From: Actinomadura alba
GTDB taxonomy: Bacteria; Actinomycetota; Actinomycetes; Streptosporangiales; Streptosporangiaceae
DNA length: 64,000 bases
Assembly (NCBI RefSeq): GCF_014323705.1
Contig: NZ_JABVEC010000014.1
Coordinates: 62,001 to 126,000, forward strand
Direction of reading: 5' to 3'
The notes beneath the pieces are model-generated. The model made no database searches and was not told the DNA's origin. It saw only the letters and a program-made list of their open reading frames with translations. Positions 26,577 through 37,018 of the stretch are shown one piece after another (positions within the stretch are counted from its first letter, which is position 1; each line of letters opens with the position of its first letter). The position numbers and the translations under genes were made by a program.

Positions 26577-26669
26577 TCGGGCCCCGACCGGCCTGACACC
26601 CGGCACTGGGGCGGCCCGACCTCCGCCGCACGCCGCCCGGCGCCTCCCGCCGGCCGGGCCCGGCTCCGC

Positions 26670-28166
26670 TCAGCCGGCTCCGAGCCTGCGATAGCGGCGG
26701 CGGCGCTCGGCCATCCGCGCGTCGGCGTCACGCTGGAGCAGTTCCGCCAGTTCGGCCTCGAGCACCGCGCCCACCCGGGCGAGGAACGGCTCGGGTTCGT
26801 CGGCGGCGTCCGGTCGTTCGGCGACGATCCGGTCGACGATCCCGTTGGCGAGCAGGTCGGCGGACCGCACGCCCTGGCGCTGAGCGATCTCGGCCGCCCG
26901 CTCGGTGGTGCGGTAGAGGATCGCGGACGCCCCCTCGGGCGGAAGCGGCGAAAGCCACGCGTGCTGGGCCGCGATGACACGATCCGCCGGCAGCATCGCC
27001 AGGGCCCCACCGCCGGCGCCCTCCCCCAGCAGCAGGCAGACGGTCGGCGCCGGCAGCGTGACCAGCTCGGCCAGGCAACGTGCGATCTCCCCGGCGAGCC
27101 CGCCCTCCTCGGCCTCACGGGACAGCTCCGCGCCCCCCGTGTCGATCACGGACACCAGCGGCAGGCCCAGGTCCGCGGCCAGCCGCATGCCGCGCCTGGC
27201 CTCCCGCAGGCCTGCCGGGCCGAGTGGCTGGTGCTTGCGCTGCGCCTGGCGATCCTGCCCGAGCAGCACGCACGGGGCCGCGCCGAAGCGGGCGAGGGCG
27301 AGCAGGAGACCGGGGTCGCGTTCACCGGCCGCCGTACCGCTCAGTGGCGTCACGTCCTGGGCCGCCCTTTCGAGTAGCGCCTGTACCCCCGGGCGGTCGG
27401 ATCGCCGCGACCGGCGGATCGACTCGGCCGCGGGCACGTCGTCGAGAGGTTCGTCCGGCGGCGCCGCAGCGCGGACGATCGTCCGTGGCGCGCACAGGAC
27501 GTCGAGGACCCGCGCCGCGACCCTCGCGATGTCCTCGGGCGCGAGCACCGCGTCGACCAGGCCACGGGCACGGAGGTTCTCGGCGACCTGGACACCCTCG
27601 GGGAACGGCTCCCCGTACAACGCCTCGTGCACGCGCGGGCCGAGGAAGCCGATGAGCGCGCCGGGCTCGGCCGCGGACACGTGGCCGAGCGATCCCCAAG
27701 AGGCGAGCACGCCTCCGGTCGTGGGATCGCGCAGGTAGACGAGGTAGGGCAGCCCGGCCGCGCGGTGATCGGCGATCGCCGCCGCGACCTTGACCATCTG
27801 GAGGAACGCGATCGTTCCCTCCTGCATCCGGGTACCGCCGGAGGCGGGCGAGGCCAGCAAAGGCAGCTGCTCCCTGGTGGCGCGCTCGACCGCGAGCACG
27901 AGCCGTTCGCCCGCGTCGACCCCGATGGACCCGGCGAGGAATCCGAACTCGCACGCGATGATCGCCACTCGCCGTCCGTGGAGGCGGCCCGCACCGGTGA
28001 TGACGGCCTCGTCCAGACCCGTACGCTCGCGGGCGCGCGCCAGGTCGGCCCGGTAGTGCGGGTCGGCGGGAACCGAAGTGATCGGTTCGTCCCAGCTCCG
28101 CCAGGACCCCTCGTCCACCACCGCCTCGATCAGGGCCAGAGCACGCGGCCCTTCCCTGAGCGCCAT
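26670..28166 (-). CDS. fused acyl-CoA carboxyltransferase (AccD+AccA-like)
   Basis: The start is set at ATG 28166 (GGGGTGG upstream), giving 498 aa; ATG 28202 and TTG 28205 have no site. The N-terminal half is AccD-like (SPASGGTRMQEGTIAFLQMVK, TTGGVLASWGSLGH, FLGPRV) but has no Cys4 zinc ribbon. The C-terminal half is AccA-like (IDTGGAELSREAEEGGLAGEIARCLAEL, GEGAGGGALAMLPADRV). Carboxyltransferases of this kind move CO2 from carboxybiotin to an acyl-CoA. No biotin carboxylase or carrier gene is nearby, so it would have to borrow those subunits. Divergent from a FadR-type regulator, which probably controls it. Confidence 0.87.
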   Translation of the reverse strand: MALREGPRALALIEAVVDEGSWRSWDEPITSVPADPHYRADLARARERTGLDEAVITGAGRLHGRRVAIIACEFGFLAGSIGVDAGERLVLAVERATREQLPLLASPASGGTRMQEGTIAFLQMVKVAAAIADHRAAGLPYLVYLRDPTTGGVLASWGSLGHVSAAEPGALIGFLGPRVHEALYGEPFPEGVQVAENLRARGLVDAVLAPEDIARVAARVLDVLCAPRTIVRAAAPPDEPLDDVPAAESIRRSRRSDRPGVQALLERAAQDVTPLSGTAAGERDPGLLLALARFGAAPCVLLGQDRQAQRKHQPLGPAGLREARRGMRLAADLGLPLVSVIDTGGAELSREAEEGGLAGEIARCLAELVTLPAPTVCLLLGEGAGGGALAMLPADRVIAAQHAWLSPLPPEGASAILYRTTERAAEIAQRQGVRSADLLANGIVDRIVAERPDAADEPEPFLARVGAVLEAELAELLQRDADARMAERRRRYRRLGAG

Positions 28167-28238
28167 CACGACCACCCCGTCACGACGAGCACGACCAGAC
28201 ATCAAGTGGCACAGTGATCAGGTGACCTAGCCTCCTGC

Positions 28239-28255
28239 ACAGTTATCGTGACTGT
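28239..28255. promoter_or_regulatory. 17-bp inverted repeat between carboxyltransferase and regulator genes
   Basis: ACAGT (28239-28243), 7 bases, ACTGT (28251-28255), a perfect dyad upstream of both divergent starts. Likely operator of the adjacent GntR/FadR-type regulator by position; does not match the TGGTnnnACCA E. coli FadR site. Confidence 0.45.
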
Positions 28256-28278
28256 CAATCTCTGCCCCCGGAGGCCCC

Positions 28279-28989
28279 ATGCCAACGCGCCCGTCGTCTC
28301 CGCCCGCGAGGTCGTTGCGCCGCATCGAGCGCCCGCGTCTCTATGAGCAGCTCGCCCGCACCCTGTGCGAGTACATCAGCGACACGGGCCTGCAGCCGGG
28401 CGACCGGCTGCCGCCCGAGCGCGAGCTCGCCTCCCGGCTCGGCGTGAGCCGGGTGTCCATCAGCCAGGCGCTCGTCGCCCTCGAGGTGCAGGGGATCGTC
28501 GATGTCCGGCATGGCGAGGGTGCCGTCCTGGTGGACTCCCACGCGGGGCTCGTCAGCGCGGTCCAGGCGCGGCGTCGCCGGCTGGCCGAGGTGCTGGAGG
28601 CCCGCGAGGCACTGGAGGTCAAGCTCGCCGAGCTGGCCGCTCGGCGCCGCACCGAGGCCGATCTGCTCCTCATCGACGAGGCCCTCGCCCAGATGGAACG
28701 CGAACTGCGCGAGGGAGGGCTGGGGGAGGGCGGCGACGAGCGGTTCCACGCGGCCGTGACCGCCACGGCCCGCTCCAACCTTCTCGCCGACCTGATGGGC
28801 GAGATCGCCATCGCCGTACGGGAGTCGAGGATCGAATCACTGTCGCAGCCGGGCCGTCCGGAGCACTCGCTGCGCAGCCACCGCCGTATCGCCGACGCGA
28901 TCCGCGCCGGTGATCCGGTACGGGCCGCCGAGGCGATGCGCGAGCACATCCGGCTGGTGTCCGACGTCGCGCTGCTACGCGATCAGTGA
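28279..28989 (+). CDS. GntR/FadR-subfamily (FCD) transcriptional regulator
   Basis: ATG 28279 with CGGAGG upstream gives 236 aa. The GntR winged helix spans about 20-85 (QPGDRLPPERELASRLGVSRVSISQALVALEVQGI), then a helical FCD domain (about 95-228) with metal-ligand candidates (D, H: GGDERFHAAV, RPEHSLRSHRRIADAI, AAEAMREHIR). FCD regulators respond to carboxylic or acyl compounds and control neighbouring metabolic genes. The divergent carboxyltransferase gene and CoA-transferase gene beyond it are candidate targets. Confidence 0.93.
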   Translation: MPTRPSSPPARSLRRIERPRLYEQLARTLCEYISDTGLQPGDRLPPERELASRLGVSRVSISQALVALEVQGIVDVRHGEGAVLVDSHAGLVSAVQARRRRLAEVLEAREALEVKLAELAARRRTEADLLLIDEALAQMERELREGGLGEGGDERFHAAVTATARSNLLADLMGEIAIAVRESRIESLSQPGRPEHSLRSHRRIADAIRAGDPVRAAEAMREHIRLVSDVALLRDQ

Positions 28990-29000
28990 TCCACTCGCGC

Positions 29001-29060
29001 CGTACTCACCCAAGCCGAACTCACCCAAGCCGTACTCACCGAAGCCGTACTCGCTCAAGC
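29001..29060. repeat. 15-bp tandem repeats between convergent gene ends
   Basis: Four imperfect 15-bp units (CGTACTCACCCAAGC type) at 29001-29015, 29016-29030, 29031-29045 and 29046-29060 occupy the gap between the stops of the regulator gene (28989) and the CoA-transferase gene (29067). Read on the minus strand they would encode a GEYGLG-like repeat, but that frame has no start signal and is not a gene. Confidence 0.95.
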
Positions 29061-29066
29061 CGAAAC

Positions 29067-30230
29067 TCACTCGTCGAGCCAGGCCAGGATCTCCTCGGTG
29101 TGCTGCCCCAGGGTCGGCGGCGCCGTGTGCTTCTCGCGGCCACCCGCGTACGGGGCGTCGTCGAGCCGCAGCGGAGGCCCGGGCAGAGTGACACGGCCCA
29201 GGGTCGCGTGATCGACGTCCAGCAGCAGCCCCTGCGATCGGGTCTGTTCCCACTCGTAGACGTCGTCGAGCGTACGCACCTTGCCGGCGGGGACTCCCGC
29301 CTGGGCCAGCCGCTCCAGCCAGACCTCGGCCGGCTCGGTGCCGAAGACCTCCTCGATCAGGCCGACCAGTTCCTGGCGGCGGGCGACGCGGTCACCGTTG
29401 CCGGCGAACCGTGGATCATCGGGGTCGAGTCCCACGATCGGCGCGAAGGCGCGCCAGAGCCCCTCACTGCCGACCGCCACCTGGACGGGGGCGTCCGCGG
29501 TCCGGAACAAGCCGTACGGGCAGATGGACGGATGATGGTTGCCGCCGGCCTGCGGCACCTCGCCGGCCACGGTCCAGCGCGTTCCCTGGAAGGCGTGCAC
29601 CCCGACGATCGCGGCGAGGAGGCTGGTCCGCACCACCCGGCCCCGCCCCGTCCGTGCGCGCTCGTGCAGCGCCGTGACCACGCCGTACGCGCCGTACATG
29701 CCGGCGAGCAGATCGCCGATCGGAACGCCGACGCGGGTCGGATCCTGCGGTGACGGTCCGGTCAGCGACATCAGCCCCGCCTCGCCCTGGGCGATCTGGT
29801 CGTACCCGGCACGCTGCCCCTCGGGCCCGTCGTGCCCGAAGCCGCTGATGGACAGGACGACCAGACCGGGATTGAGCTCGTGCAGCCGCTCGACCGAGAA
29901 CCCCAGCCGGTCCAGCACGCCGGGCCGGAAGTTCTCCACCAGCACGTCGGACCGGCCCACGAGCCGGCCGAGCACTTCACGGCCCTCGTCGGACTTGAGG
30001 TCGAGCGTGATCGACTCCTTGTTGCGGTTGCACGACAGGAAGTAGGTCGACTCCCGCCGCTCCTCGGGCCCGGCGAACGGCGGTCCCCACCCTCGCGCGT
30101 CGTCTCCCCCGGCCGGATGCTCCACCTTGATGACGCGCGCCCCCATGTCCCCGAGCATCATCGCCGCGTGAGGACCGGCGAGGGCCCGGGACAGATCGAG
30201 GACGATGACATCGGACAGCGGGCCGGTCAT
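29067..30230 (-). CDS. CaiB/BaiF-type family III CoA-transferase
   Basis: ATG 30230 with GGAGG upstream gives 387 aa. Marks of family III are the N-terminal VIVLDLSRALAGPHAAMMLGDMGARVIKVEHP, VENFRPGVLDRLG (99-110), and AGYDQIAQGEAG, holding the catalytic Asp (D144). These enzymes move CoA between organic acids. The 3' gene of a metabolic group with the carboxyltransferase and FCD regulator; together they suggest uptake of an unusual acyl compound, substrate unknown. Confidence 0.95.
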   Translation of the reverse strand: MTGPLSDVIVLDLSRALAGPHAAMMLGDMGARVIKVEHPAGGDDARGWGPPFAGPEERRESTYFLSCNRNKESITLDLKSDEGREVLGRLVGRSDVLVENFRPGVLDRLGFSVERLHELNPGLVVLSISGFGHDGPEGQRAGYDQIAQGEAGLMSLTGPSPQDPTRVGVPIGDLLAGMYGAYGVVTALHERARTGRGRVVRTSLLAAIVGVHAFQGTRWTVAGEVPQAGGNHHPSICPYGLFRTADAPVQVAVGSEGLWRAFAPIVGLDPDDPRFAGNGDRVARRQELVGLIEEVFGTEPAEVWLERLAQAGVPAGKVRTLDDVYEWEQTRSQGLLLDVDHATLGRVTLPGPPLRLDDAPYAGGREKHTAPPTLGQHTEEILAWLDE

Positions 30231-30451
30231 GGACACCTCCACAGAAGTCAGGCGACAGAGACTAGTCCACTAGGCCGCCGCGCGGCGTCCGCCGTAATGC
30301 GACGGTGGGCGGACCGGCCGGACCCGTCGACGACGGCGGATCCGCCACACCGGACCCGGGACACCGGGTCCGCGTGAGCGCGATGCCCCCGCTCTGCGGC
30401 CGGGATCGATCGCGCGAGGTTGGGCGATCGGCGAGGTGAGACGATGGGCGG

Positions 30452-31612
30452 ATGAGACTTCTCGTCCGGTGCGTGCGCGGGCTGGAGTGGGTGGCCGCCG
30501 ACGAGATCGCGTCCACGGTCGGCCCCGCTCAGCTGCGGATGCGGCGACGCGAGATCCGTTTCGCCCTGCCGGAGCCGGATCCCGCCCTCTTCGCCCTGCG
30601 GACCGCCGACGACGTGTTCGCCGAGCTGGGCCGCCTCGACGATGTGGGACACACCAAGGACGTCCCTCCCAAGCTCGCCGAGCGGGTCGCCGGCCTCGAC
30701 TGGCGGCAGGCCGTCGACCACGTGCGCACACTGCGCCCCCTGCCCGCGACACCCCGTTTCGACGTGGTCGTCAGCCTCGAGGGCCGCCGCAACTTCAACC
30801 GGTTCACCCTCGAGGACGCGGTCGGCGCGGTGCTGGCGACCCGGCTGGGCGGCCGGTTCGTCTCTCGTACCGCGGACGGTGGCCGGGCGGCCGGGACCGA
30901 CCTGACGGTCCGGCTCCTGCTGCGGGGCGACGGCGCCACGGTGGCCCTCCGGCTGGCCTCCCATCCCCTGCACCGCCGGTCGTACAAGCTGGACGCGGGA
31001 CCGGGATCGCTCCATCCGCCACTGGCCGCCGCGCTGGCCAGGATCGCCGCGCCCGATGCCCACCCGGGCGCGGAAGGGCCCGGTACGGTCGCCGACCCCT
31101 TCTGCGGCGACGGCACGATCCCGATCGAGACTCTGCTCGCCTACCCCGGGACGAGGGCGCTGGCCTCTGATCTCGATCCGGGACGGCTAGCCAACGCCCA
31201 CGCGAACGCCCACCGGGCGAAGGTCGACATCGGCTTCGCCCGCGCGGACGCCGGCCGGCTGCCCTGGAAGGAGGGCGGGATCGATCTGGTCATCACCAAC
31301 CCGCCGTGGAACGTGGCCGTGGACGCGGGCGGCCGGCTGACGGGCTCGCTCGAGCGCTTCTGGGCCGATCTGGCGGCCCTGACCGGCCGGAACGCCTGCG
31401 TGATCGCCGATTCCGGGCTGGAGGCGCCGGAGCGGTTGCGCGCGGCGGGCTTCTCCCTGCTCCCGCACGTCCAGCGGATCCGCATCGCCGGCCGGATCTC
31501 CGACATCGTGCTCGCCGCGCAGGGGCCGACGCCGCCGTCCCTGCCGCCCGGCCTGGCCGGCTGGCTCGACCGTGCCCTCGGAACCGGTGTCATCGGCGAG
31601 GACTCGTTCTGA
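30452..31612 (+). CDS. THUMP-domain RNA N2-guanine methyltransferase-like protein
   Basis: The 386-aa protein has an N-terminal THUMP-type RNA-binding region (about 1-155), then a Rossmann methyltransferase with the SAM loop VADPFCGDGTIPIE (about 213-226) and the catalytic NPPW (about 283-286). This pairing is found in Trm14/TrmN-type tRNA guanine-N2 methyltransferases and in RlmL. The protein is shorter than RlmL and lacks its second domain, so a tRNA substrate is more likely. Single gene, preceded by 220 bases without recognisable elements. Confidence 0.88.
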   Translation: MRLLVRCVRGLEWVAADEIASTVGPAQLRMRRREIRFALPEPDPALFALRTADDVFAELGRLDDVGHTKDVPPKLAERVAGLDWRQAVDHVRTLRPLPATPRFDVVVSLEGRRNFNRFTLEDAVGAVLATRLGGRFVSRTADGGRAAGTDLTVRLLLRGDGATVALRLASHPLHRRSYKLDAGPGSLHPPLAAALARIAAPDAHPGAEGPGTVADPFCGDGTIPIETLLAYPGTRALASDLDPGRLANAHANAHRAKVDIGFARADAGRLPWKEGGIDLVITNPPWNVAVDAGGRLTGSLERFWADLAALTGRNACVIADSGLEAPERLRAAGFSLLPHVQRIRIAGRISDIVLAAQGPTPPSLPPGLAGWLDRALGTGVIGEDSF

Positions 31613-31804
31613 CCGGCCGCCCCGGCTGCTCGGACTCCGGCCGAACCACCCGGATCCGCGACCGCATCGATCCGCCGGCCCGATTCCGCCTTGACGACGA
31701 CCTCCCCGTACTTCCACAGGAGGACAACGGTTCATCACCGCCGACGAGGCTTCGCCGGTCCCGGCCGCCGATCATTTGGGAAGTAGTGTCGCCGCCCGGG
31801 TGAC

Positions 31805-32395
31805 ATGGCAGGGAGAACCATGCTCTTCGGCATCATCGCGGCCTGTGAGATCGGGTTCTGGGTCGTGCTGCTCGCCGGCCTGACCGCGCGTTACGCGTTG
31901 CGGATGCGCAGGCTGAGCACCGTCCTGCTGGTGTGCGTCCCACTGGTGGACGTGGTGCTGCTGGTGGCGACCGTGATAGACCTCCGCGGCGGAGCCGTCG
32001 CCGGGATCACCCACGGTCTGGCGGCGGCCTACATCGGATTCTCGGTCGCCTTCGGTCACAGCACGATCCGCTGGGCGGACCAGCGCTTCGCCCACCGCTT
32101 CGCCGGCGGCCCCGAGCCGTGGAGGCCCCCGAAGCACGGCATGGCCCGCGCACGGCACGAGTGGAAGGAGTTCGGAAAGGCGGTCATCGCCTGGGCCATC
32201 GCCTGCGTCCTGCTCCTGGCCGCCATCGCGATGGTCGGTGACAGTGACCGTACCGCCGCCCTCACCGGCTGGATCGCCCGGCTCACGGGCGTGCTGGCCA
32301 TCTGGTCGCTGTGGCCGATCACCTACACGATCTGGCCCGCGAAACCCAAGCAGACAGAGGCCGACCCGGTCGGTGAGGGCACGCCGCAGCGCTGA
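31805..32395 (+). CDS. integral membrane protein, conserved hypothetical
   Basis: The 196-aa protein has about five hydrophobic segments: LFGIIAACEIGFWVVLLAGLTA, LSTVLLVCVPLVDVVLLVATVI, ITHGLAAAYIGFSVAFG, AVIAWAIACVLLLAAIAMV and LTGVLAIWSLWPITYTIWPA. It carries a charged central loop (IRWADQRFAHRFAGGPEPWRPPKHGMARARHEWKEF region). ATG 31805 or ATG 31820 are both possible starts; neither has a strong ribosome site. The family occurs in actinobacteria and Firmicutes without a known role. Confidence 0.8.
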   Translation: MAGRTMLFGIIAACEIGFWVVLLAGLTARYALRMRRLSTVLLVCVPLVDVVLLVATVIDLRGGAVAGITHGLAAAYIGFSVAFGHSTIRWADQRFAHRFAGGPEPWRPPKHGMARARHEWKEFGKAVIAWAIACVLLLAAIAMVGDSDRTAALTGWIARLTGVLAIWSLWPITYTIWPAKPKQTEADPVGEGTPQR

Positions 32396-32407
32396 TCCAT
32401 CACGAAA

Positions 32408-32445
32408 ACGGCCGGACCCGGCAGCACAGGGCCCGGTCCGGCCGT
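32408..32445. terminator. bidirectional terminator hairpin
   Basis: ACGGCCGGACC (32408-32418) pairs perfectly with GGTCCGGCCGT (32435-32445), an 11-bp stem with a 16-base loop, directly between the convergent membrane gene and the last SUF gene. It is preceded by an A-run (GAAAA) that would give a U-run for the minus strand transcript. Confidence 0.85.
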
Positions 32446-32473
32446 CATCGGGACGTGTGGTGCGGCGAGCGGC

Positions 32474-32845
32474 TCAGACGTTGAAGCCGAGCGCGCGAAG
32501 CTGTTCACGCCCCTCATCGGTGATCTTGTCCGGGCCCCACGGCGGCAGCCAGACCCAGTTGATCTTGACGTCGGAGACGAGCCCGTCCAGGGCGCTGTGC
32601 GCCTGATCCTCGATCACGTCGGTGAGCGGACAGGCGGCGCTGGTCAGCGTCATGTCGAGCGTCGCCACGTTGTCGCCGGACAGGTTGATCCCGTAGATCA
32701 GGCCGAGGTCGACCACGTTGATGCCGAGCTCGGGATCGACGACGTCCTTCAGCGCCTCGAGGATCTCCTCCTCGGGAACCGTGCCCACACCGGCCTCGGA
32801 CGTCGCGGTGTCGGAGGCGGGGCTCTCTGGCGCGGTCTCACTCAT
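32474..32845 (-). CDS. sufT: SufT-type iron-sulfur assembly factor (DUF59/MIP18)
   Basis: The 123-aa protein has an N-terminal low-complexity tail (1-22) and one MIP18/DUF59 domain: EEEILEALKDVVDPELGINVVDLGLIY, the conserved Cys in ACPLTD (C72), then VWLPPWGPDKITDEGREQLRALGF. Relatives help load Fe-S clusters onto target proteins. It is last in the SUF operon, 44 bases after sufU, and followed by the terminator. Confidence 0.95.
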   Translation of the reverse strand: MSETAPESPASDTATSEAGVGTVPEEEILEALKDVVDPELGINVVDLGLIYGINLSGDNVATLDMTLTSAACPLTDVIEDQAHSALDGLVSDVKINWVWLPPWGPDKITDEGREQLRALGFNV

Positions 32846-32889
32846 GATGATGTCTCTCCTGTTCGCTCAGGGCCCACCCTGAGCCCCGG

Positions 32890-33354
32890 TCACGGGTTCA
32901 GAGCTCGGGCGGTCGCGTCCTTCCACGCCATCCAGGCGAGAAGGGCGCACTTAATGCGGGCCGGGTACTTCGACACACCGGCGAAGGCGACGGCGTCCTC
33001 GAGGACGTCTTCGTTGAGCGAACCCTCCTCCGGCGACGCGGCGCCGCGCGACTGCATGAGGGCGAGGAACTCGTCACCGACGGTCATGGCGTCCTTGACC
33101 GTCTTGCCGATGATCAGATCACTCATCACCGAGGCGCTGGCCTGGCTGATGGAACAGCCCATCGCGTCGTAGGACACGTCGGCCACCCGCGCCTCACCGT
33201 TGGCGCCCTCCAGGTGCACCCGAAGCGTCACCTCGTCGCCACACGTCGGGTTGACATGGTGCACCTCGGCGTCGTAGGGCTCCCGCAGACCCTTGTGATG
33301 CGGGTTGCGGTAGTGATCCAGGATGATCTCCTGGTACATCGACTCGAGCTGCAT
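32890..33354 (-). CDS. sufU: SufU, sulfur-transfer/zinc protein of the SUF system
   Basis: ATG 33354 with GGAAGGAC upstream gives 154 aa. The zinc ligands of SufU are present: C38 and D40 in NPTCGDE, C67 in MGCSIS and C136 in RIKCALLAW. SufU takes persulfide sulfur from SufS; the 18-residue insert relative to IscU between the second and third Cys (VGDEFLALMQSRGAASPEEGS region) is typical. 47 bases after sufS. Confidence 0.96.
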   Translation of the reverse strand: MQLESMYQEIILDHYRNPHHKGLREPYDAEVHHVNPTCGDEVTLRVHLEGANGEARVADVSYDAMGCSISQASASVMSDLIIGKTVKDAMTVGDEFLALMQSRGAASPEEGSLNEDVLEDAVAFAGVSKYPARIKCALLAWMAWKDATARALNP

Positions 33355-33401
33355 GAGGTCCTTCCTCGCGTACCGGACGCCTTGTGTAACTGTGAGCCCG
33401 C

Positions 33402-35535
<2,134 letters not shown>

Positions 35536-35555
35536 GGCTATGTCTGGGCTCTCTA

Positions 35556-35897
35556 TCAGTCGTCGGCGCCGAGCGAGACGAAGACGTCACCGTCCTCGAC
35601 CTTCACTCGGTAAGTGGGAACCGGCTGCGTGGCCGGCGGGTTCGTGGACTTGCCGGTCCGCAGGTCGAAGCAGGAACCGTGCAACCAGCATTCGATGGTG
35701 TGGTCGAAGACCTCACCCTCCGAGAGCGCGACCTCGGCGTGCGAGCACACGTCGCGGAGCGCGAAGACCTCCGGGCTGTCGTCGGGGCCGACCCGGATGA
35801 TCGCCACGGGGGTGTCGTCGATCTCCACCCCCAGGGCGCCCTCGGCCGGCACGTCGTCGAGTGCGCAGACCTTGACGAAATTCGCCGAATCGCTCAT
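35556..35897 (-). CDS. Rieske-type ferredoxin within the SUF operon
   Basis: The 113-aa protein has a Rieske 2Fe-2S site: C51 and H53 in CSH, C70 and H73 in CWLHGS. No oxygenase is present, so it resembles the small ferredoxin subunits found within actinobacterial SUF operons. A likely role is electron supply during cluster assembly, not proven. Its ATGA overlaps the sufD stop. Confidence 0.95.
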   Translation of the reverse strand: MSDSANFVKVCALDDVPAEGALGVEIDDTPVAIIRVGPDDSPEVFALRDVCSHAEVALSEGEVFDHTIECWLHGSCFDLRTGKSTNPPATQPVPTYRVKVEDGDVFVSLGADD

Positions 35898-37018
35898 CGG
35901 TCCAGCTCCACTTCGATCGCCGCTTCGACGCGCTCACGTATCTCGGGCACCGCGATGCGCTCGACCAGTTCGCCGAGGTAGCCGCGGACCACCATGCGCC
36001 GTGCGGTGTCGTAGGGGATGCCCCGCGCCTGCAGGTAGAACAGGTGCTGGTCGTCGAGGCGCCCGCTCGCGCTGGCGTGCCCCGCGCCCTCGACCTCTCC
36101 GGTGAGGATCTCGAGGTTCGGCACCGAGTCGACCCGGGTCCCGTCCGTGAGGACGAGGTTGCGGTTCAGCTCGTAGGTATCGGTGCCCTCGGCCTCGGCC
36201 CGGATGATCACATCGCCGATCCAGACGGCGTGCGCCTCGTCGCCCTGCAGCGCTCCGCGGTAGTCGACCCGGCTGCGGCAGTTCGGCACCGTGTGGTCGA
36301 CGAGCAGGCGGTGCTCCAGGTGCTGGCCGGGGTCGACGAAGTACACCCCGTACATCGTGGCGTCACCGCCCGCGGCGTCGTAGGCCACCGTGGGCGAGAT
36401 GCGCACGAGGTCGCCGCCAAGGCTGATCACGAAGCCGGTGAAGCGGGCGTCCTTGGCCAGCCGCGCGTGCTGGTGCGACACGTGCACGGTGTCGTCGGCC
36501 CAGTCCTGCAGGCTGATCACCGAGAGCGAGGCGCCCTCGCCGACGACGAACTCCACGTTGTCGGCGTAGGTGGCCGAGCCCTCGTGGTGGAGCACGACCG
36601 TGGCCTCCGCGAGCGGCTCGACGACGACGACCGTGTGGCCGTACGCCGCCCCCTCGGCGCCGAGGCCCTTGACCTCGACGGAGATGTGCCGGCTCGGCAC
36701 GGCCTCCTTGGGCACCGTGATCACCACGGCCTCCTGGAAGGAGCCGTACGCCTGCGCGCTCACCCGGTCGGCCGGCACGTAGACGCCACCGACCCGCGGG
36801 TCGTCGCGGCCGACGCGCTCGACCGAGACGCCCTCGGGCGCCTCGACCCGCGTGTCGACCTTCCCGTCGGCCGCCGCGGGACCCTTGTGCAAGCCGCGCA
36901 GGCGGCGCAGCGGGGTGAACCGCCACTCCTCCTCGCGCCCGCTCGGCACCGCGAAATCGGCGACCTCATAGGAAGCCTTCTCATGAAGTGTCGAGAGAGG
37001 CTTGGTGTCGAGGCCCAT
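35894..37018 (-). CDS. sufD: SUF scaffold subunit SufD
   Basis: The 374-aa protein has the SufB/SufD C-terminal beta-helix (HTVPNCRSRVDYRGALQGDEAHAVWIGDVIIRAEAEGTDTYELNRNLVLTDGTRVDSVPNLEI begins at about 240 and is family-typical) ending LEILTGEVEGAGHASASGRLDDQHLFYLQARGIP. It partners SufB and SufC. The ATG shares one base with the sufB stop. Confidence 0.97.
   Translation of the reverse strand: MGLDTKPLSTLHEKASYEVADFAVPSGREEEWRFTPLRRLRGLHKGPAAADGKVDTRVEAPEGVSVERVGRDDPRVGGVYVPADRVSAQAYGSFQEAVVITVPKEAVPSRHISVEVKGLGAEGAAYGHTVVVVEPLAEATVVLHHEGSATYADNVEFVVGEGASLSVISLQDWADDTVHVSHQHARLAKDARFTGFVISLGGDLVRISPTVAYDAAGGDATMYGVYFVDPGQHLEHRLLVDHTVPNCRSRVDYRGALQGDEAHAVWIGDVIIRAEAEGTDTYELNRNLVLTDGTRVDSVPNLEILTGEVEGAGHASASGRLDDQHLFYLQARGIPYDTARRMVVRGYLGELVERIAVPEIRERVEAAIEVELDR

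Noticed and set aside
29001..29060. CRISPR-like array
   Set aside because: Units are contiguous 15-mers without spacers and no cas genes are present; the same applies to the other repeat arrays.
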